A stretch of 64,000 bases of DNA from Macrostomum hystrix (taxonomy: Eukaryota; Platyhelminthes; Macrostomidae). Position numbers and translations under genes: made by a program. The stretch spans positions 6,567,001 through 6,631,000 of the forward strand of contig CATNEN010000011.1 in NCBI GenBank assembly GCA_950097015.1, given 5' to 3'. Position 1 is the stretch's first letter, and the number at the start of each line of letters is the position of its first letter. This document shows positions 20,222 through 28,800 of the stretch, piece by piece. The notes beneath the pieces were generated by a model. That model searched no databases, was not told the DNA's origin, and saw only the letters and a program-made list of their open reading frames with translations.

Positions 20222-21529
20222 CAGCAGCAGCAATTTCTCGCATTCACTGGATCTGGCCTCCTGCTACAGTGCGGTGGACATGACCTACACTAATTACACG
20301 TAAGTTTGGCCTTTACCCCCTTTTAGAACCTCATTAACTTTATCCGCTTACCTGCATGACTGGTCACTTGATGTTTAAATGCTCGCTTACAAACCCCTGG
20401 CGACTCAATGTACGTTAATTAATCGACAAACCCCTACCCTTCAATGTACATTCAATATCCACAAAGCTCTGCCCTCAACGTACATTCATTATCCACAAGC
20501 CTCTATCCCTCAATGTACATTCACTATCCACAAACCTCTACCCTTCAATGTACATTCGAAATCTACAAACCTCTACCTATCAATGTACACTTATTCCAAC
20601 ACACGCAGTCATTCTTTCAAAGCAATAATAAGCAAGAAGTTTAAAGTGAGTTTTTTAAGTGCGATGAAAAAAGGAGAACGCGTGAAGGACAAAAAAGCTC
20701 ACACCAGAAAATCCAAAGGTGGTTTTGCGTTCAGTCTGCAGATTTCACTGCTTCGGACTTTTGCAAATAGCAAAAATAGCAAAACCTAGTAGCAGATGAA
20801 AGTCACTGCTGCTGAAAACAATGAAAGGCTGAAAACAAATTTCAAGTTCCGGGTAATTTCTGCTTCTCTATTGTACCATAACCTTTTTGCCCGGCGGGCA
20901 GAAAGTCTTGCCCGTTAATGGCCATAGACATTAATGAATTAATAGACATTAACCGCCCGCAAAAAAGGCATCGACCAATAGGAATGGCTTACTGCATTTA
21001 CCCTCTAAACTGGGGACACCACTGAATAACAGTCCAAGACATTCCCACCGTTTAATACGGTTAATATCCCTGTTAAATACACACAGAAATTTATAATACA
21101 CAGCCTGTAAAATCTATGTGTCAACACCCACAATAAATTTCTAACGACTGGCATTAATGTCTAATAACTGACGCAACTTTCTAACACCTGAAATCAATTT
21201 CTAACACCTGAAATCAATTTCTAACACCTGCCTTCAAATGTTTTAACTGACGTTCCTGTATAGCAAGCATCTAAGCTACCCAGTTGTAATTTAACAAATC
21301 ACTTGATTTTGTGCCTGATTTTCAACATGGATCTCGTTCTTGCAGTCACGACTTCAAGGGCGTTATCGACTACATCTTCGCGTCCAGGCGCCACTTTCGC
21401 GTCCTAGACTGTCTGGAGGGCGTGGCTGACTGGCTGCGGTCCGGCAGCGTCATAGGCTGCCCGCACCCCTACGTGCCATCTGACCACATTCCACTAGCTG
21501 TGCAGCTGGAGCTGCTGCCCAGCCTCTGA
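9473..21529 (+). CDS. CNOT6: CCR4-NOT deadenylase catalytic subunit, CNOT6/CCR4-like
   Basis: Mg-dependent 3'-5' poly(A) exonuclease that shortens mRNA tails, cytoplasmic. Coding exons: 9473-10472, 17071-17294, 17794-17948, 18543-18961, 20002-20299, 21346-21529; phases agree throughout and give 759 aa. Residues 1-333 are Gln-, His- and Ala-rich with no leucine-rich repeats visible. From about 355 the endonuclease/exonuclease/phosphatase fold matches CNOT6 closely: MCYNIL (Asn364), CLQEVETEQYY (Glu409 at the exon 2-3 junction), SHMHWDP, LCGDFNSLPDS (Asp592, Asn594), DFKGVIDYIF (Asp707) and PSDH (His746). All metal-binding and catalytic positions are kept. A 27-serine run (650-676) sits in the loop before the last exon. 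The first ATG of exon 1 is chosen as start; a 5' UTR exon precedes it. Every long intron contains its own minisatellite. The first-exon join is supported by phase and donor only. Confidence 0.9.
10531..11052. repeat. 22-bp minisatellite in CNOT6 intron 1
   Basis: About 23 copies with core CATTCCAATGCCAGTTTAGT, in GTGTC, GTGCC and GTACC variants. It begins about 60 bp after the donor at 10473. Confidence 0.95.
11053..11856. other. Unique sequence in CNOT6 intron 1
   Basis: About 800 bp of AT-leaning, non-repetitive intron between two arrays. I see no exon, RNA gene or transposon here. Confidence 0.4.
11857..12425. repeat. Pyrimidine-rich ~24-bp minisatellite in CNOT6 intron 1
   Basis: Units of the type CTCTCCTATCTCATTCTCTC, with an insertion variant CCTCCTCTCTCC that recurs in blocks. 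Nearly pure C/T on the plus strand with sporadic A and G. Several frames remain open through it; none is a gene. Confidence 0.9.
13040..13135 (+). mobile_element. tRNA-like SINE fragment in CNOT6 intron 1
   Basis: Contains an A-box-like ATGGCTAGAGCTTTGG and a B-box GAGTTCGAATC spaced as in a tRNA head. A partial echo (CTAGAGTTGAATCTTAGC) lies about 200 bp upstream. The stems do not close well, so this is a SINE-type relic rather than a tRNA gene. Confidence 0.4.
13155..13836. repeat. 24-bp purine-rich minisatellite in CNOT6 intron 1
   Basis: About 28 copies built on GAGGATGGAGGGCAGAGAGG, with occasional variants containing GATCGTGG followed by GATGCAAAGC. Strand asymmetric (G/A on plus). It keeps five frames open over about 160-260 codons as an artefact. 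Confidence 0.95.
13837..14460. other. Unique sequence in CNOT6 intron 1
   Basis: About 620 bp between two arrays with no exon, RNA gene or transposon signature that I can recognise. Confidence 0.35.
14461..15705. repeat. 20-22-bp array with conserved ATGACCGATC core
   Basis: About 62 units. The first ten bases (ATGACCGATC) are nearly invariant, while the next 10-12 vary: TTAAACTCTT, TTAAACCTAT, AAAAACCTAA, TTATAACTAT, TTTTAACGAAT. Ordered blocks of the variants recur several times, so the array also grew by block duplication. It lies in CNOT6 intron 1. Confidence 0.97.
15706..16504. other. Unique sequence in CNOT6 intron 1
   Basis: About 800 bp of AT-rich intron. Decayed units of the neighbouring array persist to about 15770. 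A 73-codon open frame at 16080-16301 has no start context, splice support or recognisable product. Confidence 0.35.
16505..17042. repeat. 20-bp array, core CCTGTTAGACAG, end of CNOT6 intron 1
   Basis: About 26 units of the form CCTGTTAGACAGTAGCTGAG, with CTAAA, CAGAA and TCAGTAG variants. It ends about 28 bp before the splice acceptor at 17070. The 12-base core is shared with the array in intron 4 of the same gene. Confidence 0.95.
17450..17735. repeat. ~48-bp degenerate repeat in CNOT6 intron 2
   Basis: Five to six imperfect copies containing CCACCTCACTCCTTGCTCT and AGCCAATAGGAATCATGC. It occupies most of the intron between 17294 and 17794. Confidence 0.75.
17949..18542. other. CNOT6 intron 3, non-repetitive
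   Basis: A 594-bp intron without a tandem array, an exception among the longer introns here. Nothing else is recognised in it. Confidence 0.5.
18995..19520. repeat. 20-bp array, core CACCTGTTAGACAG, CNOT6 intron 4
   Basis: About 26 units of the type CACCTGTTAGACAGGAGTGT, with GCAGG, GGCAG and CTGGGG variants. It begins about 33 bp after the donor at 18962. Same period and 12-base core as the array at 16505-17042. Confidence 0.96.
20151..20231 (+). repeat. AGC trinucleotide run encoding 27 serines
   Basis: Almost pure AGC codons (two AGT) inside CNOT6 exon 5, at protein residues about 650-676. It lies in the surface loop between the LPDS and YTNYT segments of the nuclease domain, where vertebrate CNOT6 has an ordinary loop. 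Length polymorphism is likely. Confidence 0.95.
20390..20600. repeat. ~35-bp repeat with AATGTACATTC core, CNOT6 intron 5
   Basis: About six copies containing CAATGTACATTC and ATCCACAAACCTCTACC. The core AATGTACATT is a perfect palindrome and recurs in the array at 59735-60190. Confidence 0.85.
21150..21245. repeat. Short ~20-bp repeat, CNOT6 intron 5
   Basis: Four to five imperfect copies of TTTCTAACACCTGAAATCAA about 100 bp before the final exon. Confidence 0.7.
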
Positions 21530-22870
21530 GTCCTCATTTTCTGCGGTTCCAATTTCGTTTTTCAATACAAGCTTTTCTGTCTCACAATTTAATTTTTGCT
21601 GCGTTCAGTTTTTTATCAAAACAAGAGGGACCAAATGAACTAATAATAACGAATAGACTTGTAACCTACGTATTCTAGACTCACCGCGTAAGACGTGTAC
21701 TCGCTAAACCTATAGTAGCTGGCTCCTGCTCCTGGCTCTTTTAGTTGGTGCCAAGAATAATCGAAGTCAAGCGGCGATGCACGAGTAAGCCCACCCGTCT
21801 GTGGAATGACGAGAGCCAGAAATTTCCTCTTTAAATCGATGATTACTTTTATTTCACATTTGCGTCTAGTTAACCGCCAATCGATAATTGAATCACTGAG
21901 TTTATTGAAATGTCAAAGTTTATTGAAGTTAGTTTTTTTCTCTAAACTTAACATTCAATTTGTCAGCCCATGTGGGTATGATGTTACTTGACCTGATTGA
22001 ATCAAAGTTGATAATAATTAACAGCTGAGTATAGTTAACATTTCTGTTAGCTAATTGAAAGCCGAACTCGTTTATTCATTTCGGGCGATGTACAAAATCT
22101 TTCATTTCCAGGCGAACGCGTCTTGTTTTCTGTTTTTTCTAGTTTTCTGTTGTAAAAAAGACGAGTCATTCGCTTTTTTGTTATTTTTAATTCCACTCGC
22201 CCTCTCTGTGTCCGTTGTACAAACAAGAAACTAAGTTGAATTTCTAATAAAGTTAACTTTATTTTTTAAAGTTAGATTTGCTTTCTCTACTACTTACCAA
22301 GCCGAGTTGTTGAATATGGATTGAAAAGTTTATTTATTAACGTATCAACTGACTACACAAATAAAACAGCTCGTGACCTGCCATATGCCTTCATTTTGGT
22401 TGCAGTAGTAACAATAGGAGCGCCTAATTTTAACAAATCATATTTATAGTTGTTGTTGTGAAAATAATCGAACAAAAATAACTGACCAGTACAAATGCAC
22501 TGACCTATGAATGCACTTCGCAACTTGTAAAATGTAAAGGAATTAAAAAAGTATAGTAGAAAAATAGACTGTTAGAAATTTGCATAAATTAACTGAATAG
22601 ACACCGACGGGAGCAGTATAACAAACTAAAGGAAGAATTTAAATGAAAAAGAGATTATCGAATAATCTCGGCAGCGAAAAATTATCGCGGATTAAAGATA
22701 ATTCTACCGAGATAATCTTTTGTAGATGGAAAATTTCACGGCAGATTATACAGAAAAACGAAGGTAAATTACCTAGATAAACGAAAATAACTAGTAGATT
22801 ACATAAAATGTTTAGTTGATTACCAAATTATTAGTATTTTAGAAGGTTTATGAAATCCCAGAAAGATCTG
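21530..22870. other. Convergent intergenic region CNOT6/separase
   Basis: About 1.3 kb of AT-rich DNA between two 3' ends. AATAAA occurs on the plus strand at about 22246 and 22360; the minus strand has TTTATT-complement signals. A short hairpin cluster lies at 22652-22730 (GAGATTAT / ATAATCTC arms). No gene is seen. Confidence 0.45.
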
Positions 22871-25800
22871 TCAGTTTCCAGCCAGCTGGGGAAAGCTAGG
22901 CAGGCCGAACAGCACTGGCGCTGAACCAATCAGAAATTTTAGCTTGCAGGCGTCCCTGGCCTCGTTGACCAATCCGGGCAGCTTGCCGCCGGACGCGGCG
23001 TCGCCGTCGCCTCGCCAGACGCTGAGGAGGCGGTTAAAGTATCTGTCGATGTCTTTGTCGGTGACGTCCCAAAGAATGGCCAGTACAGCAGGACAGCCGC
23101 CCATGATGTAACTGTGCACTGTGCCAATCGGCTCGAACTGGCCTTCCTATAATTATTGAAGGAAAGTGGAACATTTTTCTTAGAAAAAAACTGTCAAGCG
23201 TTTGGAGCTTTGGAATTAGAATAATTAGGAGGTCGGGAGTTCGAATTCCAGTCTCCACAGTCAGCGGACTAAAGCAGATTTATTTCTTGAAAAACTAAAT
23301 TCGATTTAAACAGAAACTCCACAAAAAATTTTTTTTTATCTTATGAAAAATGTAGATTGGTTTTTTGGAGAAATCCTATTGCAATATAGGGTGAAAATAC
23401 CATTGGGATTTAGGGAAATTACAAAAAAATGTAGAGAGAATCCCATTGTAGATATTGGGGAATCCCCATTAAAATTAAAGGGGAAATCCTATTTTAATTA
23501 AGAAGGAAATCCCATTATGATTTACAAGTAAATCAGATTACAATTTAGGGGAAATCCCGTTGGAATTTTGGGGAAATCCAATTAAATATAGGGGCAAACC
23601 TTTAAGAATTTCGGGGAAATCATTCTGAAAATTAGGCGGAAAAATCCCATTCGAATTTAGGGGAAATCCCATAACAATTTAGAGAAAATTCAAATAAAAT
23701 TGAGGGGAAATCCCTATAGAATTTAGGGGAAATCCCGTTGGAATTTTGAAGAAATCCAATTAAATATAGGGGAAACCTTTTAGAATTGCGGCGAAATCAT
23801 TCTGAAAATTAGGCGGAAAAATCCCATTCGAATTTAGGGGAAATCCTATAACAATTTATAGAAAATTCAAATAAAATTGAGGGGAAATTCCTTTAGAATT
23901 TAGGGGAAATCCCTTTAGAATTTAGAGGAAATCCTAATAAAGATTAGGCGGAAATCCCATTAAAATTAAGGGGAATGTAATAGTAATTCATAAAAAACTA
24001 TAAATCTAGTTGGAATAAAAGCACTCTAATTATCTATCTAATCTATCTAGGGGGGATTTATATCTAAGTGTGATTGATGGCGGGGCAGTTACCTGATGCA
24101 GCCGACCAGAGGAACAGCCGATGAGGAAGGCGGCAGCTCTGACACCGGCCTGTTGCACGGACTGATTGGACAGATACCTGGAGCCGGAGCCGTGGCCGCA
24201 GTACACGTAGAGATCCCGACTGCGCAGGGCTGCCAGGAGTTCGGACTCCTCCGGCGGCCTGGAGGCGACGCCGTCCCAGCCGAGGTCGGCAAAGATTGGC
24301 GCGAAGGTGGCCTCGGTGGCTGGCAGGCTGCAGTCGGGATTCAGCACGTAGTATGAGCGCTGCAGGGACAACTCGCTGCGCGCCTGGCAGTGGAGATGTT
24401 CGCGTTTGGGAGAATATGTGTCAACATCGGGAGAATGGGGATTCGTAGGTTTTTTTGGGAAAAATGGAATTTAAAGCTTTGGGAAAGGGGAATTTAAAGT
24501 TTAGGGAAATGGGAATTCAATACGCTATTGTTAAAATAGGAATTCAAAGCATTTTTGGAGAAATATTTTCTGCTTTTGGGCGGAACTGGAACTGAAGGTG
24601 TCTTTAGGAAATGGGATTTGAGAGAGTCTGTAACAAATGGGATTCGAACGTGTCTTTGAGAAATGGGAACTAAACGTGTCCTTGGGAAATGGGATTTGAA
24701 CGTGTCCTTGGGAAATGGGAACTGAACGTGTCCTTGGGAGATGGGAACTGAACGTGTCCTTGGGAGATGGGAACTGAACGTGTCCTTGGGAAATGGGATT
24801 TGAACGTGTCCTTGGGAAATGGGATTAGAACGTGTCCTTGGGAAATGGGATTCGAACGTGTCTTTGAGAAATGGGAACTAAACGTGTCCTTGGGAAATGG
24901 GATTTGAACGTGTCCTTGGGAAATGGGAACTGAACGTGTCCTTGGGAGATGGGAACTGAACGTGTCCTTGGGAGATGGGAACTGAACGTGTCCTTGGGAA
25001 ATGGGATTTGAACGTGTCCTTGGGAAATGGGATTAGAACGTGTCCTTGGGAAATGGGATTAGAACGTGTCCATGGGAAATGGGATTTGAACGTGTCTTTG
25101 AGAAATGGGAACTAAAGGTGTCCTTGGGAAATGGGATTTGAACGTGTCCTTGGGAAATGGGAACTGAACGTGTCCTTGGGAGATGGGAACTGAACGTGTC
25201 CTTGGGAAATGGGAACTGAACGTGTCCTTGGGAAATGGGATTTGAACGTGTCCTTGGGAAATGGGAACTGAACGTGTCCTTGTGAAGTCTGAACTGAACA
25301 TGTCTTTGGAAAATGGGATTTTAGCGAGTCGTTGAGAAATGGGATAAAAACATGTCTTTAGTAAACCGTATCTAATTTTTGTAAAATATTTGGTAAACAA
25401 GTTTAAGAAAAGGAAAATAATGGTAAAGAATATATGGAATTCTCCGATCATCCGGGTGAAGTGGGATTTCTCACCTGAGCCACGGATCCAATCAGAGCAG
25501 ACAGGCTGGGCATTCTAGAGAATCGGACAGTTCTAGACAGAGCAGCTTCCCAGGGAAACTCGTGCAGCTTCAAGTCCAACAGCAGGACAGCTTCTCCGGG
25601 GCTGTCCAAGTTCATGAGGCCGGCAGCCGGGCTGGACATCCAGCGAGATTTCAGTTCGGCAGTGAGCTCCGCCGCCCGCTCGTCAAGGCGATATCGCCGA
25701 CGCCACCAGGTCTGAGGCTGGTCACTGGTCCGCATGCTGGCAGTGTTCATGCGCATCAGCGTCTGCCAGTCGTCCAGGAAGTCCAGGCCTAGGCCCCGCA

Positions 25801-28800
25801 GGTCGCAGATCATCGGCTCGGCGGCACCGGGAGCCAGACGGAGGGCGAGGAGAAACGGCTCGAGGCCCGGCACAGAGTCCACGTAGCTGGGGACAAAGAA
25901 GGTCAAGGAGGAAAACTATTGTATTTTAGATCAGACGACTGGCTTCAGAGGAATCAGCCCAGAAGACACCAGAGGAATCAGCCAAAAAGACAACAGAGGA
26001 ATCAGCCCAGAAGACACCAGAGGAATCAGCCCAGAAGACAACAGAGGAATCAGCCCAGAAGACAACAGAGGAATCAGCCAAGAAGACAACAGAGGAATCA
26101 GCCCAGAAGACAACAGAGGAATCAGCCCAGAAGACAACAGAGGAATCAGCCAAGAAGACAACAGAGGAATCAGCCCAGAAGACAACAGAGGAATCAGCCC
26201 AGAAGACAACAGAGGAATCAGCCCAGAAGACAACAGAGGAATCAGCCCAGAAGACAACAGAGGAATCAGCCCAGAAGACAACAGAGGAATCAGCCCAGAA
26301 GACAACAGAGGAATCAGCCCAGAAGACACCAGAGGAATCAGCCAAGAAGACAACAGAGGAATCAGCCAAGAAGACAACAGAGGAATCAGCCAAGAAGAAA
26401 ACAGAGGAATCAGCCCAGAAGACAACAGAGGAATCAGCCAAGAAGACAACAGAGGAATCAGCCAAGAAGACAACAGAGGAATCAGCCCAGAAGACAACAG
26501 AGGAATCAGCCAAGAAGACAACAGAGGAATCAGCCCAGAAGACAACAGAGGAATCATCCAAGAAGACACCAGAGGAATCATCCAAGAAGACACCAGAGGA
26601 ATCAGCCAAGAAGACAACAGAGGAATCAGCCAAGAAGACAACAGAGGAATCAGCCCAGAAGACACGAGAGGAATCAGCCCAAAATTCTTTAGAGGAATCA
26701 ACCCAGAACACACAAAAGGAATCAGCACCAACAGAAAGCTGAGGTCGCTAACCTGATCTGCAACACTGTCCAGTTGCTAGGCAGACAATCTATGGCAGCT
26801 CTCAATCCAGCAGGTCCAGTCTCACAAGCCAGCACTTTGCTGAGAATCTGTTTGGCATCTCTCAATCTTAGATTGACTCTATCCAGATGCCCGGCGGATA
26901 CATGCAAACCGCGGCACAGGTAGTTGGCGGCCTCCCAAAGACGCCCGGATCGCCAACTGGCCAAGGCCAGCTGCTGACAGAGCGGCCGGAACAGCCTGGG
27001 CGGTGGCAGCCAGCTCAGCAGACGATAAGCTGACTCCAGACGGGCCACCGTGGACGCCAACAAAGCTTCGTCAAGGACTTGTCCCTGTTGCCGGGGCTTG
27101 TCCGCCTGTCTATGGCCAATACCGCTAGACAAAGAGCCGCACTCCTCCATTCGTCTGAGAATATTTTGAGGAACAAAATCTGCTTGAGGAGCCGATTCAA
27201 TGGAGGCGGCGGCGGCGGCGGGCCGTCGAGTTTTAGTCGGCTGCGTCTGGGCAGCAGCTGCCGTGGCAGTTGCGAAGCGTTTCTGTCGCAGAGTGAACAT
27301 CTTGTTGATTTTGCCGATGGCTCGCCGCTCTTCCTCCACATCGACAGCCGCCGGCTGCTTGGCCGCCCCGCGTTTCCTTGGCGGCGGCGGAGGCGGAGGC
27401 GGCGGCGGCATTCCAGCAGAACCTGATGAGGAAGATGGTGACGATCGATCTAAGCTCAAATGGACCAAACTGGTCTCCAGACTAGTGTGAGCAGCGGCAG
27501 CGGCAGCCGAGCTGGTGGTGCTGGTGACTGGCAGCATTGCCGAGAACAGATTCTCATTGGTGTCGATTTGACTGGCTTCAATGGCGCCTCTGAGCCAGCG
27601 GAATTCTTTGGCAGCCTCTCCTAGAAGATCCCAGCCAGCCGCTTGGGCGGACTGATCCTCCGCCGCTGCTGATCTGCCAGTTGCCAGGGGCGATTTGTCA
27701 ACATGGCCGGTTGCGGCATTGTCCAGACTGTCGTTATTATCGTCGCCGACTGCGGTGCCCCCGCCAAAGCGACCAGCAACAAGAAAATTATCCTCTTCAT
27801 CGTCTTCGTTGCCATTGTTGGCATTGGGCTCTGCTGCTGCTGCTGCTGAAGCTTTGTCAGCCGCAAGCAAATGTTGACGAATGTGATCGTGAGTGCGAAT
27901 AAAGTTCACCTGGATAGGAAAATTTCAGTTGAAAAACGAGGAAAAGGTCAACAGGGGATTTGCAAACATTTTTGTAAGACGTTTTTTCGACGATAGGGAT
28001 TAGAAAATAAATTTTAAGATGCATATTTCTTAATTTGGGACCTGGGACAATGATGTGTCTCCCTAATCTGGGATGTGGGATAATGATTTGCGTATTCTGA
28101 ATTTGGGATCTGGGATAATGATGTGCGTACTCTGAATTTGGGATCTGGGATAATGATGTGCGTATTCTGAATTTGGGATCTGGGATAATGATGTGCGTAT
28201 TCTGAATTTGGGATCTGGGATAATGATGTGCGTATTCTGAATTTGGGATCTGGGATAATTATGTCCCGTTTTTTACTTGGGATCTAGGAGAATTGTGTAC
28301 TTTTAATGTCACATACTTTTATGTCGAGCAGGGAAATACAAAAGTACATTTTCAAAGAAGGGAATCCCAGGCGCAATTAAAATTTCCCAGTCATCGCACC
28401 TGCATGAGTCGAATCGCAGCACCAGACTGATTGTCACAGCCAGCGTCAAGGTGGGCGTACAGCAGCAGGCATCTGACAGCCATACCGGGTAGGCAGAGTG
28501 ACTGGGCTGCCAGCATGCACTCCCTGAGGTAGGTGGAGCTTTCTCGTACCGCCCCAGCGTAGGTGAACAGCCAGGCCAGCTGGTGTCGGCACAGCAGCAG
28601 CAGGTGGACACTGTACCAGGCGTCCCTAGCGAAATGATCGGCCAATCGCACGGGCATCTGGCAGGGTGTCTTCTCTTTGAAATGATGAACCACGAGAGAA
28701 ACCGTGAGCCGGCGGAGGTACAACAGCTGTTCCAGGGGATCGACGCTTCCTCCGCTACCACCGGGCTCGGCGGAGCCAGTGTCGGCTTCCGATGACGCAG

